A DNA stretch of 64,000 bases from Peptoniphilaceae bacterium AM52-5BH (GCA_027669155.1 JAQEDR010000008.1:280-64279); one strand, 5' to 3'. Shown: positions 35,001-44,967, counted from the first letter of the stretch. Numbers and translations: made by a program. The notes: generated by a model not told the origin, from the sequence alone.

Positions 35001-36926
35001 TTAAATTTTATTAAGGTTTATATAGCAAGACTTATTTTCCAATGAATCAATGGCCAGAGCGATCTCGTTTAGCATGGCTATAAGCAGAGATTTATCATTT
35101 ACTGACAATTGACTATCGATACTTTTATCTGACATATCTATTCCGACAACGCCATAGACTGCACTATTTTTTCTAATGGCAAAATATAAGCCATTGGCAT
35201 TAGTTAGAGTATTTGTGCCTGCACCAGCACTATCATTATTTAAAAATACCCATTTTGCTACAGTTTTCTCGGAGTCTTGCAAATATATTTCTTTCATATT
35301 TGCGACGTTTTTGGGGTTATAAATTATTGGCGACAAAAGCGAGCTTTTGAAAACAGGATAAAATATTATTACCTTGTTTAAGAGCTTATATAGTTGATAG
35401 CAGGTTTCATACATTACTTCATCATAGTTTTTGCTTAGCTGCAATCTCTGGCTTGTTTTAAGCAGAACCTCTAAGCTGTGTGACTGCTGAGTTGTTAGTA
35501 TATTTTCCTTTTTTAGTCTATTTTGCATTAGGCTAATGAAAAAAGAAACTATGATCATTATTATAAATATCATCAGATACTCTTTTGAGTAAATACTCAA
35601 AGAATAATAGGGTGGTATAAATATAAAATCTATAATAAATATATTTAGCAAGAGAGCAAGCATATTGTATATAGGGTGTTTTGTTGTGTATCCAACTATG
35701 CAGGATGATAGCGTATAAAGTAAAACTATGTTAGTTGTATTAAAATCAAAAATAAATAAGGCATAAGATAGTACAGTTGTAGCTAACAGTATGAGCAAAG
35801 TTACTATCAGATCTTCTTTATCAAAATGTACTAATTCATCTAGCCTTATATTTTTTTTCTTATACTCACTGTTAGCATCAGGGATTATGAATATATCAAG
35901 ATTTGGAGCAGCCTTAGTAATCTCATCAATTATAGTTGTTTTATTCAAAAATGATATTTTCTGTGATGATCTTCCCAAGACAAGCTTTGATACTCCACTA
36001 AGTTTTGCATATTGGCTAATTTGAAATGATATATCATCACCATAAGAAGAAACAATATTAGCTTTTAGATGTTTAGCCAAGTCTATATTTTTTTGTAAGT
36101 TATTTTTTTCTGTATTAGAAAAATTTTTGCTTTCAGATGTTTCTACATATAGGGCACTAAACTCTGCATGGAAAGAGTTAGCCATCCTATAAGCAGTTCT
36201 GATTACTTTTTGGTTAGTAGGTGATGGGCTAAGACACACTAGTATATGTTCTTTTAAAAATGGTTTATTTTTTTCGTCAGTATATAAATTTATTTTATCA
36301 GCACATCTTCTTAAAGCTATTTCCCTAAGCGAGATAAGATTATCTATAGTAAAAAAATTATCTAGGGCTTTTTTAGACTGGGAATAATTATATATTTTTC
36401 CTTCCTTTAATCTTTCAATTAATTGTTCTACTTCAATATCTATTATTTTTATATGGTTAGCATTATCAAAAACATAATCAGGTATACGTTCATTTACTTT
36501 TATATTAGTAATTGATTCTACTATATCATGAAGGCTCTCTAGGTGTTGGACATTTAATGTTGTGTATACATCAATACCTGCCCTAAGTAATTCCTCTACA
36601 TCTTGGTATCTTTTTTTATGTCTACTGCCTGGTGCATTGGTATGGGCAAGCTCATCTACTAATATGATGTCAGGTTTTCTATCTAGGGCCTTATCTATAT
36701 CTAGTTCATTAAAAATATGATCTTTATAGTTTATTTTTTTATAGTCTATCATATCCAGACCATTGATTAATGTTAGAGTATCTTTTCTATCATGAAGTTC
36801 TACATAACCAACAACCACATCTATGCCTTCTAGGTACTTTTCGTGGGCAACTTCTAGCATATTGTATGTCTTGCCGACACCTGCACAGTATCCGAAGAAG
36901 ATTGTCAATTCACCTTTTTTTTCCAT
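35001..36926 (-). CDS. KdpD-type sensor without histidine kinase domain
   Basis: 641 residues. Residues 1-210 are the KdpD N-terminal domain with FFGYCAGVGKTY (Walker A) and PDIILVDELAHTNAPGSRH (Walker B). A universal-stress-protein domain follows (about 225-345) with CLSPSPTNQKVIRTAYR and FSALYVE, then four membrane helices (about 370-475, DUF4118) and a GAF-like domain (about 490-625) with AGAGTNTL. It ends there: no H-box or HATPase. The ATG has AAGGAT upstream. It is divergent from kdpF and shares its control region. It probably senses K+ or c-di-AMP and acts with the kinase half at 42883, rather than being truncated by accident, as the frame is clean. Confidence 0.85.
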   Translation of the reverse strand: MEKKGELTIFFGYCAGVGKTYNMLEVAHEKYLEGIDVVVGYVELHDRKDTLTLINGLDMIDYKKINYKDHIFNELDIDKALDRKPDIILVDELAHTNAPGSRHKKRYQDVEELLRAGIDVYTTLNVQHLESLHDIVESITNIKVNERIPDYVFDNANHIKIIDIEVEQLIERLKEGKIYNYSQSKKALDNFFTIDNLISLREIALRRCADKINLYTDEKNKPFLKEHILVCLSPSPTNQKVIRTAYRMANSFHAEFSALYVETSESKNFSNTEKNNLQKNIDLAKHLKANIVSSYGDDISFQISQYAKLSGVSKLVLGRSSQKISFLNKTTIIDEITKAAPNLDIFIIPDANSEYKKKNIRLDELVHFDKEDLIVTLLILLATTVLSYALFIFDFNTTNIVLLYTLSSCIVGYTTKHPIYNMLALLLNIFIIDFIFIPPYYSLSIYSKEYLMIFIIMIIVSFFISLMQNRLKKENILTTQQSHSLEVLLKTSQRLQLSKNYDEVMYETCYQLYKLLNKVIIFYPVFKSSLLSPIIYNPKNVANMKEIYLQDSEKTVAKWVFLNNDSAGAGTNTLTNANGLYFAIRKNSAVYGVVGIDMSDKSIDSQLSVNDKSLLIAMLNEIALAIDSLENKSCYINLNKI

Positions 36927-36999
36927 AAAATTATCCTTCTTTATTTATTTCTGATTATATTTTACTCTATATATTTGAAAAAAAGGCAAAATCAGTGAA

Positions 37000-37066
37000 T
37001 TTTAATACAATTTTAATGTCTACGGTGTATATTTTAAAACTATTTTAAGGTAAAAGTTGGTATATT
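37000..37066 (+). promoter_or_regulatory. kdp promoter with four TTTTAA repeats, probable KdpE sites
   Basis: TTTTAA occurs at 37000, 37011, 37032 and 37043: two pairs, each with 11-nt spacing, set 21 nt apart. OmpR/PhoB-type regulators bind such direct repeats. The last copy takes the place of a -35 box, with TATATT at 37061-37066. There is no good -35 hexamer, which fits an activated promoter. The site lies 34 nt before the first small gene and between two divergent kdp units. Confidence 0.6.
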
Positions 37067-37099
37067 ACAAATATAGTTAGAGAATAGGAGGAGAGATTA

Positions 37100-37195
37100 A
37101 TGTTAGACCTTATTATGATAGCTATAGTAATCATTTCATTTTTAATATTAAAATTATTTGTCCATTGGATAGATAAAAAAATTACAAGTAATTAA
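37100..37195 (+). CDS. 31-residue hydrophobic peptide at the head of the kdp operon
   Basis: Encodes MLDLIMIAIVIISFLILKLF followed by VHWIDKKITSN. Excellent ribosome site (AGGAGGAGAGATTA-ATG). One membrane helix and a basic tail. It is not KdpF, which follows. The C. acetobutylicum kdp locus also begins with two small hydrophobic frames, so this may be the counterpart of the first. Function unknown. Confidence 0.65.
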   Translation: MLDLIMIAIVIISFLILKLFVHWIDKKITSN

Positions 37196-37212
37196 TTATT
37201 GTGGAGGTTTAT

Positions 37213-37290
37213 ATGTTACTATTATTAATTGTTATTTTAGGGGTTTTATGCTATTTGTTTTATGCACTGATTAACCCTGAGAAATTTTAA
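37213..37290 (+). CDS. kdpF: K+-transporting ATPase subunit KdpF
   Basis: 25 residues: MLLLLIVILGVLCYLFYALI then NPEKF. The ending LFYALxxPExF is the KdpF signature. KdpF is a single helix that stabilises the KdpABC complex. TGGAGGTTTAT precedes the ATG. Confidence 0.85.
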   Translation: MLLLLIVILGVLCYLFYALINPEKF

Positions 37291-37311
37291 ATATAGTTTT
37301 GGGAGATAAAT

Positions 37312-37629
37312 ATGGAGGAAGTTATGAATTTAAATAAATGTGATTTTAATAATTGTTTGAATGATTTTTGTTCCTTAATAAAATTAAAAATTGATGTGGG
37401 AAGCCTTGATGAATGTATAGAATTGGTAAAAGATAAAATGAAAGAATATCCACATAGTCCAGTTCCTCACAATTTGTTAGGTATTTTGATGGAAAAAAGA
37501 GGAAACCATGTGTTGGCTATGAAACACTTCAGGGCTGCTTGGGCATTAGACCCATGCTATATACCTGCTTCTAAGAATTTAGAGAATTTAGCAATATATG
37601 GTAAAAATAAAAAATATGTATTTTTGTAA
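37312..37629 (+). CDS. Small TPR-like protein in the kdp operon
   Basis: 105 residues (101 if ATG 37324, which has GGAGG 5 nt upstream, is used; ATG 37312 has GGGAGA). Two helical repeats with a TPR pattern: ECIELVKDKMKEYPHSPVPHNLLGILMEKRGNHVLAMKHFRAAWALDPCYIPASKNLENL can be split at the Pro residues into TPR units. No signal peptide; cytoplasmic. It lies between kdpF and kdpA, so it is probably co-regulated and may act in assembly or control of the pump. I know no established role. Confidence 0.75.
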   Translation: MEEVMNLNKCDFNNCLNDFCSLIKLKIDVGSLDECIELVKDKMKEYPHSPVPHNLLGILMEKRGNHVLAMKHFRAAWALDPCYIPASKNLENLAIYGKNKKYVFL

Positions 37630-37654
37630 TATTATTTTATGAGTAGGAGAGATT

Positions 37655-39397
37655 ATGTTTCAAATATTATTAACATTGCTAATATTCTTTATAGTTATAT
37701 TTCCATGTGGAAATTATTTATATAAAGTGACAAATAACAAAGTAACTTTTGCTGATCCTTTATTTAATAAAGTTGATTCAGGAATTTTTAAGCTTTTAAA
37801 AATAGATAAAACCGATATGGAATGGAAGGAGTATGCATTATCACTTATTCTGGTAAATGCTTGCTTAGTTTTATTTTCTTATGTGGTACTAAGGATACAA
37901 TCTACAGGATTATTCAATCCAAATAAAATATCTTCTATGGAGGAAAGCTTAAGTTTTAATACTATAATATCATTTATGACAAACACAAATTTACAACACT
38001 ATGCAGGTGAGTCTGGCTTATCATATTTTTCTCAAATGTTTGTGATAACTATGATGATGTTTACTTCTGCAGCAAGCGGGTATGCAGCTTGTGTCGCTAT
38101 GATTAGGGGAATACTTGGTGAGAAGATGGGAAACTTCTACGTGGATTTTATAAAAATTATCACAAGATTTCTCTTTCCTGCTGCTATCATAGTAGGATTG
38201 CTATTAGTATCTCAAGGAGTTATTCAAAACTTCAATGCAAATTTCGTTATAGAAACTATTGAAGGTAAAAATCAAGAAATAGGTGCAGGGCCAGTCGCAG
38301 CATTGGAATCGATTAAACATTTAGGAACAAATGGTGGAGGATTCTTTGGATCGAATTCATCAAACCCTTTTGAAAACCCTAATATTATTTCGAATATTAT
38401 TGAGTTAATATCTATGATGTTGTTGCCAGCTTCTTGTGTTATCATTTTTGGTAAGATGGCATATGATAAAACATTCAATAAATTTGCAAGTGAAAGAGAT
38501 CAATCACCTAGACAAATAGACAAGGCAGCAAACAAAAAAGTTTGGATGGGTAAGGAAGGTCAATCAATCTTTATTGCTATGTCAATCTTATTTGTAATAG
38601 GCTTAGGTATTTGCTACCACAATGAACTTACTGGTACAAATGGGGCAAATCTAGCTGGTATTTCTCATAGTATGGGAAATATGGAAGGAAAAGAAATGCG
38701 TTTTGGTCTTGCCCAGTCATCATTATTTACTACGGTAACTACATCATTTACAACAGGTACTGTCAATAATATGCATGATAGCTTAACTCCTCTTGGAGGT
38801 TTAGTTCCAATGCTTCATATGATGTTAAATGTTGTCTTTGGTGGTGCAGGAGTTGGCTTAATGAATATGCTAATTTATGCTATATTAGCAGTATTTATTT
38901 GCGGACTAATGATTGGAAAGACTCCGGAGTATTTGGGCAAAAAAATCGAAGGTAAGGAGATGAAGCTAGCTGCTTTATCCATCATTATTCATCCACTTTT
39001 GATTTTGGGATTTTCTGCAATAGCTGTAAGTTGCACTTCAGGTCTTGCTGGAATTACAAACCCTGGATTTCACGGATTAAGCCAAATATTATACGAATAT
39101 TCTTCATCAGCAGCGAATAATGGATCTGGTTTTGAAGGCTTGAGTGACAACACAATGTTTTGGAATATTACCTGTGGCTTGGTTATGTTTTTTGGAAGAT
39201 ACTTAGCTATTATTATCCAGCTGGCTATAGCAGGAAGTCTTTCTAAGAAAATAGATATTAACGAAACAGCTGGAACATTAAAAACTAATAATTTAACTTT
39301 TTCAATTATTCTAGTGATAATTGTATATATATTTGCAGCACTAACATTTTTGCCTGTACTAGCTTTAGGACCAATAGCAGAATGGTTGGTACTATAG
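37655..39397 (+). CDS. kdpA: K+-transporting ATPase subunit KdpA
   Basis: 580 residues, about ten membrane helices. Channel-like subunit related to Trk/Ktr with four selectivity-filter repeats, for example [37 protein letters not shown] and [19 protein letters not shown]. It binds and passes K+ with high affinity. The start has GTAGGAGAGATT-ATG. kdpB follows 8 nt after the stop. Confidence 0.97.
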   Translation: MFQILLTLLIFFIVIFPCGNYLYKVTNNKVTFADPLFNKVDSGIFKLLKIDKTDMEWKEYALSLILVNACLVLFSYVVLRIQSTGLFNPNKISSMEESLSFNTIISFMTNTNLQHYAGESGLSYFSQMFVITMMMFTSAASGYAACVAMIRGILGEKMGNFYVDFIKIITRFLFPAAIIVGLLLVSQGVIQNFNANFVIETIEGKNQEIGAGPVAALESIKHLGTNGGGFFGSNSSNPFENPNIISNIIELISMMLLPASCVIIFGKMAYDKTFNKFASERDQSPRQIDKAANKKVWMGKEGQSIFIAMSILFVIGLGICYHNELTGTNGANLAGISHSMGNMEGKEMRFGLAQSSLFTTVTTSFTTGTVNNMHDSLTPLGGLVPMLHMMLNVVFGGAGVGLMNMLIYAILAVFICGLMIGKTPEYLGKKIEGKEMKLAALSIIIHPLLILGFSAIAVSCTSGLAGITNPGFHGLSQILYEYSSSAANNGSGFEGLSDNTMFWNITCGLVMFFGRYLAIIIQLAIAGSLSKKIDINETAGTLKTNNLTFSIILVIIVYIFAALTFLPVLALGPIAEWLVL

Positions 39398-39405
39398 GAG
39401 GAAAT

Positions 39406-41460
39406 ATGGTTAATAAAAAAACAAAATTTGTAAGTAAAGATATAATGAAGACTTCTATTAAAGGGGCATTTTTAAAATTAAATCCTAAGTATATGATAAA
39501 AAACCCTGTAATGTTTGTAGTAGAAATTGGATTTATAATTTGTCTATTACTTGCTTTTTTCCCAAATTTGATAAATGATGGAAGCGACAATGCAAGTAAA
39601 TACAATATACTTGTTTCCATTATTTTGTTTATAACTTTACTATTTGCAAATTTCGCCGAATCTGTAGCTGAAGGTAGGGGAAAGGCACAAGCAGAGACAT
39701 TAAAAAAAACAAAAAAGGATACTAAGGCTAGAAAAATTTTAGATGATGGAAAAGAAATTGAAATCTCTAGTAATGACCTAAAAAAAGGAGACGTAGTTTT
39801 AGTAAAAGTAGGCGAAATAATCCCTAATGATGGTGAAATAATTGAAGGTATAGCAAGTATTGATGAATCTGCAATCACTGGTGAATCCGCACCAGTAACT
39901 AAAGAAAGTGGTGGAGATTTTTCTTCAGTTACAGGTGGTACACTTGTTGTATCAGACTGGATTAAAGTTCGTATAAGTTCCGATCCTGGTGAGTCATTTT
40001 TGGATAAGATGATATCTCTTGTAGAAGGAGCCTCTAGACAAAAAACACCAAATGAGATTGCTCTAAATACCTTGTTGGTTTCCTTAACTATTATATTTTT
40101 GATAGTTATCATAACCCTATATCCAATAGCTAACTATTCTAATGTAAAAATTTCAGTTTCTACATTGATAGCTTTAATGGTTTGCCTAATCCCTACTACA
40201 ATTGGTGCATTACTTAGCGCAATCGGTATAGCTGGTATGGATAGGGTTACTAGATTCAATGTCATAGCAATGTCAGGCAAGGCTGTAGAAGCTTGTGGTG
40301 ACGTAGATACAATGATTCTAGACAAAACAGGAACAATAACCTTTGGAAATAGGCTAGCTAGTGATTTTATAAATGTCGATGGAATCGAAAAATCAGATTT
40401 AATAGACTATGCCATGATATCATCACTAAAAGATGACACCCCTGAAGGTAAATCTACAGTCGAACTTGCAAAAAAATTGGGTTCGAAAATTAATCCAGCA
40501 GATTACGAAGATGCGTCTTTTGTAGAATTTACCGCAGCAAGCAAGATGAGTGGGATCGATTTAAAAAACGGTCCAATGATACGCAAGGGATCTGGGGAAG
40601 CGATGATAAAGTTTATTACTGAAAGAGGTGGAAATGTACCAAACGACCTACAAGCAAAAGTAGAAAGTATTTCCAAATTAGGGGGTACTCCACTAGTCGT
40701 TTGTGTAGATAATGTAATTTATGGAATTATCTATTTGAAAGATACGGTTAAGCCAGGACTTAGACAAAGGTTTGAAAGACTTAGAAAAATTGGAATAAAG
40801 ACCATAATGTGTACTGGTGATAACCCACTTACTGCAGCAACAATTGCAGCAGAAGCTGGTGTTGATGGATATATAGCAGAGTGTAAACCTGAAGATAAGA
40901 TAGAAGCCATAAAAAAAGAGCAAGCTCTTGGAAAAATTGTAGCAATGACGGGTGATGGAACCAACGATGCCCCAGCCTTAGCTCAAGCTGATGTTGGTAT
41001 TGCAATGAATTCTGGTACAAGTTCAGCCAAAGAAGCGGCCAATATGGTTGACTTAGATTCTGATCCTACCAAAATATTGGAAGTTATAGAAATAGGCAAG
41101 CAATTACTTATAACAAGAGGTTCATTGACTACATTTTCTATTGCCAATGATATAGCTAAGTACTTTGCCATAATTCCAGCTATCTTCACACTGGCTATCC
41201 CTCAAATGAAGGTTTTAAATATAATGTCATTGCACAGCCCATCCAGTGCTATTATTTCAGCACTGATATTTAATGCAATCATCATCCCTTGTTTAATACC
41301 TTTGGCAATGAAAGGTGTAAAATATGAACCAATGTCAGCATCAAAGATGCTAGGCAAGAATATGTTGATTTATGGACTTGGTGGAGTGATTTGTCCATTT
41401 ATTGGTATAAAACTAATAGATATAATAGTATTTCCATTACTTGGTGTATTAGGAATATGA
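39406..41460 (+). CDS. kdpB: K+-transporting ATPase subunit KdpB
   Basis: 684 residues. P-type ATPase. Motifs: ITGESAPV (A domain, with the Ser that is phosphorylated for inhibition in E. coli), DKTGTIT with the phosphorylated Asp306, KMSGID and RKGSGEAM in the N domain, [19 protein letters not shown] in the P domain. Start at ATG 39406, preceded by AGGAGGAAAT; an in-frame ATG at 39382 lies inside kdpA. Complete. Confidence 0.97.
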   Translation: MVNKKTKFVSKDIMKTSIKGAFLKLNPKYMIKNPVMFVVEIGFIICLLLAFFPNLINDGSDNASKYNILVSIILFITLLFANFAESVAEGRGKAQAETLKKTKKDTKARKILDDGKEIEISSNDLKKGDVVLVKVGEIIPNDGEIIEGIASIDESAITGESAPVTKESGGDFSSVTGGTLVVSDWIKVRISSDPGESFLDKMISLVEGASRQKTPNEIALNTLLVSLTIIFLIVIITLYPIANYSNVKISVSTLIALMVCLIPTTIGALLSAIGIAGMDRVTRFNVIAMSGKAVEACGDVDTMILDKTGTITFGNRLASDFINVDGIEKSDLIDYAMISSLKDDTPEGKSTVELAKKLGSKINPADYEDASFVEFTAASKMSGIDLKNGPMIRKGSGEAMIKFITERGGNVPNDLQAKVESISKLGGTPLVVCVDNVIYGIIYLKDTVKPGLRQRFERLRKIGIKTIMCTGDNPLTAATIAAEAGVDGYIAECKPEDKIEAIKKEQALGKIVAMTGDGTNDAPALAQADVGIAMNSGTSSAKEAANMVDLDSDPTKILEVIEIGKQLLITRGSLTTFSIANDIAKYFAIIPAIFTLAIPQMKVLNIMSLHSPSSAIISALIFNAIIIPCLIPLAMKGVKYEPMSASKMLGKNMLIYGLGGVICPFIGIKLIDIIVFPLLGVLGI

Positions 41461-41470
41461 AGGAGAGTAA

Positions 41471-42070
41471 ATGAAATTGATAAAAAAATATAAAAGTGCA
41501 TTTTATTTAACAATATTTGCATTTATAGTCTGTGGTGTAATTTATCCACTTTTTATGACGGGAATAGCTCAATTAATCTTCCCAAAACAAGCAAATGGTA
41601 GTTTAATAAAAGTAGATAATGAAGTAGTTGGATCTGAATTAATAGGCCAAGATTTTACCGATCCTAAATTATTTCATGGCAGACCATCAGCTGTCAACTA
41701 CAACGTATATGAAGGAAAAGCTGGGTCGCTAGCCTCTGGTAGTGAAAACTTCGCTGTAAGTAATCCTGATTTAAAAAAGAGAATTGATAAGGATGTTGAT
41801 AAGTTTTTGAAAGAAAACCCAACTGTATCAAAAGAGGATATTCCAGAAGATATCATTAGTCAATCTGCTTCAGGGCTTGATCCTCATATTTCCTTAAAAG
41901 CAGCCGAGTTACAAGTTGATAGGATAGCAAAAAATACTGGACTTGCTAAGGAAAGTATAGAACAATTAATCAAGAAAAACACAAAAGAAAAAACATTAGG
42001 AATCTTTGGTGAACAAAGAGTAAATGTATTGGAATTAAATATAGATTTAATCAGTAAAATGAAAAAATAA
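41471..42070 (+). CDS. kdpC: K+-transporting ATPase subunit KdpC
   Basis: 199 residues. One N-terminal helix (about 10-30), then the outer domain with GSELIGQDFTDPKLFHGRPSA, SGSENFAVSNPDL and SASGLDPHISLKAAELQVDRIA. KdpC holds KdpA and KdpB together and is thought to raise K+ affinity. Shine-Dalgarno AAGGAGAGTAA. Confidence 0.96.
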   Translation: MKLIKKYKSAFYLTIFAFIVCGVIYPLFMTGIAQLIFPKQANGSLIKVDNEVVGSELIGQDFTDPKLFHGRPSAVNYNVYEGKAGSLASGSENFAVSNPDLKKRIDKDVDKFLKENPTVSKEDIPEDIISQSASGLDPHISLKAAELQVDRIAKNTGLAKESIEQLIKKNTKEKTLGIFGEQRVNVLELNIDLISKMKK

Positions 42071-42088
42071 ATAGTACAAAATTGATAA

Positions 42089-42133
42089 AGGCCTCATGAA
42101 ATCATATCTTGGGGCCTAAAATTATTTTTTCAC
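42089..42133 (+). terminator. Hairpin between kdpC and kdpE
   Basis: 8-bp stem AGGCCTCA/TTGGGGCC-T with a G-T pair and a 13-nt loop, followed by an AT-rich run ending TTTTTT. It could end most kdpFABC transcripts while letting some read into kdpE-kdpD. Confidence 0.55.
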
Positions 42134-42161
42134 AAAGTATACTTTAAGAAGGTAAGTAAAT

Positions 42162-42896
42162 ATGAATGAAAATATAAAGATATTAGTGGTAGAAGATGAC
42201 AGAGCTGTGAGAAACTTGATATCAACAACATTGCAGATAAATGATTATGAATATGACCTAGCAATTGATGGTAAAAATGCTCTACAGCTAATGACCTCAA
42301 ATAAATATGACATAGTATTTATTGACTTGGGCTTGCCTGACATTGATGGAATAGAAATAATAAAAAAATTCAGAGATTTTTCGACTACTCCAATTATAGT
42401 AATTAGCGCTAGGACCAATGATGAAGATAAAATAGAAGCTTTGGATGCTGGGGCAGATGATTTTTTGACCAAGCCATTTAATGTTGACGAACTTCTTGCA
42501 AGAGTTAGGTCAACCTTAAGAAGAATAAACTATGCTGAGAATAATAGTGTTGAAGACAAAATTTCATTTGAAAATGGAGATATAAGAATAGATTATCCTT
42601 CGAGAAGCGTATTTATTAAAGGTGAAGAAATACATTTAATGCCAATAGAATATAGTTTGTTATGTTTATTAGCAGAAAATGTTGGCAAGGTTCTCACCCA
42701 TCAATATATCCTAAAAAACATTTGGGTCAATTACCTTGAATCTGATCTTTCTTCTTTGAGGGTATATATGACCTCTCTTAGAAAAAAGATAGAAAAATTA
42801 ACTGACGATAAGTATATCCAAACTCATGTTGGAGTTGGCTACAAGATGATTAGAATCAATAAATCAGGGGAAGATGAAATAAATGGATCTAATTAA
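42162..42896 (+). CDS. kdpE: Response regulator KdpE (OmpR family)
   Basis: 244 residues. Receiver domain with acidic pair EDD (about 11-13), phospho-acceptor Asp in FIDLGLPDIDG (about 54), Lys in LTKPFNVDEL (about 104), then a winged-helix domain (about 135-235) with LMPIEYSLLCLLAENVGKVLTHQYIL and VGVGYKM. It controls the kdp promoter, probably at the TTTTAA repeats. It overlaps the kinase gene by 14 nt. Confidence 0.95.
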   Translation: MNENIKILVVEDDRAVRNLISTTLQINDYEYDLAIDGKNALQLMTSNKYDIVFIDLGLPDIDGIEIIKKFRDFSTTPIIVISARTNDEDKIEALDAGADDFLTKPFNVDELLARVRSTLRRINYAENNSVEDKISFENGDIRIDYPSRSVFIKGEEIHLMPIEYSLLCLLAENVGKVLTHQYILKNIWVNYLESDLSSLRVYMTSLRKKIEKLTDDKYIQTHVGVGYKMIRINKSGEDEINGSN

Positions 42897-44808
42897 TAGA
42901 GATTTGGTATTAGTTTGTATCTCTGAATCCCAATCTAATAGTCAAGTAATAAAAGAAGCCAATGAGATAGCTCAAAATGAAAAAGCTAAACTAATTGCTC
43001 TATATGTATCTGATAGAGATAAGTTTCAGGAAAAAAAGGACAATGACTACCTACAAGACAATTTAAGTCTAGCGGAAAATATGGGGGCTATGGTTGAGAT
43101 TATATATGATGACGATATAGCAAGCCAAATAATAAACTTTGCAAAACTATATAAAGTAAAAAAAGTTGTAATAGGAAAAAATCAAAATGATTTTAAGCTA
43201 TTATCTTTAAATACCAGTATATATGATCAAGTGGTAAAAAAATCTGACAGAATTGACATTTACGCTGTTCCAATAAATGATAAGGTCAAACCTTATGGAT
43301 TTAAAGAAAACAAAAATATATCAAAAGATTTGTTAATTGCTTTTATAATACTAGCAATCAGCACTCTAATAGGTTATATATTTTATAATTTTGGCTACAG
43401 TGATGCAAATATAATAATGATCTATATACTAGGCGTTTTTATTATTGCTCTTGTAACTTATGATGAATTAGTGAGTTTTATTTCATCTGTAATATGCGTA
43501 TTAGCCTTTAATTATTGTTTTACTCAGCCAACTTTAAGTTTATCAGTATCTAATCCTGAATATATTATTACTTTTTTAGTCTTATTAATAGTATCATTTT
43601 TGACAAGTAGGCTAGCAAGCCAGATAAGAAAAAATGCAAAGAACTCATCAAATATGATATATATAACAAAGCTTTTGTTAGAAACAAATCAACTTTTACA
43701 GACTAAAATATCCAAACACGAAATCATAGAAACAGGCTGTAATCAATTATCAAACCTACTAAATAGAAATATAGTTTATTACAATATAGTAGATGGAGAA
43801 ATTCAGGATCCACTAATATTCAATGATGACCTTAGGGATGCTGATACAGAATTTCTCAGAGAATTAGAAATAGTAAAGTGGGTATTTTCCAATAACAAAA
43901 GTGCAGGTGCTGGAACAGAGTATTTGCCAGATGCTAAGTACTTATATTATGCCATCAGATTTAATACAAGTGTCTATGGAGTTATAGGAATATATTTGGG
44001 CAATGATAGGCTAGATTCCGTAGAAAATAAAATTTTACTAGCCATCCTTGGAGATATGTCTTTGGCTTTAGAGAAAGAAAAAATTTTGAAAGATAAAAAC
44101 GAAGCTAATTTGAGAATAAAAGATGAACAATTGAAAACAAATCTTTTAAGATCTATCTCCCATGACTTAAGAACGCCCCTAACTACTATTTATGGTAATT
44201 CGGATATATTACTTAATAATTCGGAAAACTTGACAGAAACAATGAAATTAGGGCTATATAGAGATATTTATGATGATTCCCAGTGGCTACTGAATCTTAT
44301 AGAAAATTTACTTTCAGTAACTAGAGTTGAAGAAGGTAAAAGCAAACTAAAAATAGAACCACAAATGGTTGAAGAAGTCATAGAAGAGGCCCTAAAGCAT
44401 GTAAGCAGAGATAAAAAAAATCACAATATAACTGTTGATATAGACGATGACTACCTAATGGCTGATATGGATGTGAGGTTAATAATACAAGTCATCATAA
44501 ACCTTGTAGATAATGCTATAAAATATACTTTTGAAGGGTCAAGTATCAATATAAGAGCCTACCAAGATGCAAACAAAGTCATAATCCAAGTGGCAGATAA
44601 TGGAAAAGGAATTGAGGATACCGATAAGAAAAAAATATTCCAAAAATTCTATTCGGCTAATAACAAAATCATCGATAGCAAGAGGAGTATAGGTCTAGGC
44701 TTATATCTTTGTAGGATTATAGTTAAGGCCCATGGTGGCGAAATAAGTGTAACGGATAATATACCAAGTGGATCTGTATTTACTATGGTTTTAAAAGCTA
44801 GCCAATAA
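42883..44808 (+). CDS. kdpD: KdpD-type histidine kinase lacking the N-terminal ATPase domain
   Basis: 641 residues. It begins at the universal-stress-protein domain (LVLVCISESQSNSQVIKEA, about 10-125), followed by DUF4118 helices (about 148-250), a GAF-like domain (about 265-405, with AGAGTEYLP) and the kinase: H-box SISHDLRTPLTTIYGN (about 425), N-box INLVDNAIKYTF, G1 VADNGKGIED and G2 SIGLGLYLCR. The usual KdpD N-terminal 200 residues are missing; they occur in the divergent gene at 35001. The two proteins would together supply one complete KdpD with duplicated middle domains. Confidence 0.93.
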   Translation: MDLINRDLVLVCISESQSNSQVIKEANEIAQNEKAKLIALYVSDRDKFQEKKDNDYLQDNLSLAENMGAMVEIIYDDDIASQIINFAKLYKVKKVVIGKNQNDFKLLSLNTSIYDQVVKKSDRIDIYAVPINDKVKPYGFKENKNISKDLLIAFIILAISTLIGYIFYNFGYSDANIIMIYILGVFIIALVTYDELVSFISSVICVLAFNYCFTQPTLSLSVSNPEYIITFLVLLIVSFLTSRLASQIRKNAKNSSNMIYITKLLLETNQLLQTKISKHEIIETGCNQLSNLLNRNIVYYNIVDGEIQDPLIFNDDLRDADTEFLRELEIVKWVFSNNKSAGAGTEYLPDAKYLYYAIRFNTSVYGVIGIYLGNDRLDSVENKILLAILGDMSLALEKEKILKDKNEANLRIKDEQLKTNLLRSISHDLRTPLTTIYGNSDILLNNSENLTETMKLGLYRDIYDDSQWLLNLIENLLSVTRVEEGKSKLKIEPQMVEEVIEEALKHVSRDKKNHNITVDIDDDYLMADMDVRLIIQVIINLVDNAIKYTFEGSSINIRAYQDANKVIIQVADNGKGIEDTDKKKIFQKFYSANNKIIDSKRSIGLGLYLCRIIVKAHGGEISVTDNIPSGSVFTMVLKASQ

Positions 44809-44869
44809 ATGATAAACTATGTTTTATACTTTGTACAAATATAAAAGAATTATAATATGATACAAGTAA

Positions 44870-44967
44870 AAAGAGCTACCAAATTAAATAAGGTGACCCA
44901 GGTCGGTAAATAATTTTGTGTATCAACCTTAATCCTGATAAAAGGGTAAGGGCTGATACATTTTTTG
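44870..44967 (+). terminator. Structured region after kdpD with a terminator hairpin
   Basis: GTATCA-A-CCTTA (44920-44931) pairs with TAAGG-GC-TGATAC (44947-44959), followed by ATTTTTTG. Upstream, ACCAAATTAAATAAGGTGACC CAGGTCGGT contains nested short complements. The hairpin can end kdpED. The upstream block may be part of a leader whose gene was displaced by the IS256-type element at 45029. I could not match it to a known riboswitch. The rest of 44809-45028 shows nothing else. Confidence 0.5.

Noticed and set aside
44890..44920. GGTGACCCAGGTCGG resembling the core of the ydaO c-di-AMP riboswitch
   Set aside because: Only a few bases agree, the region is too short, and no regulated gene follows.
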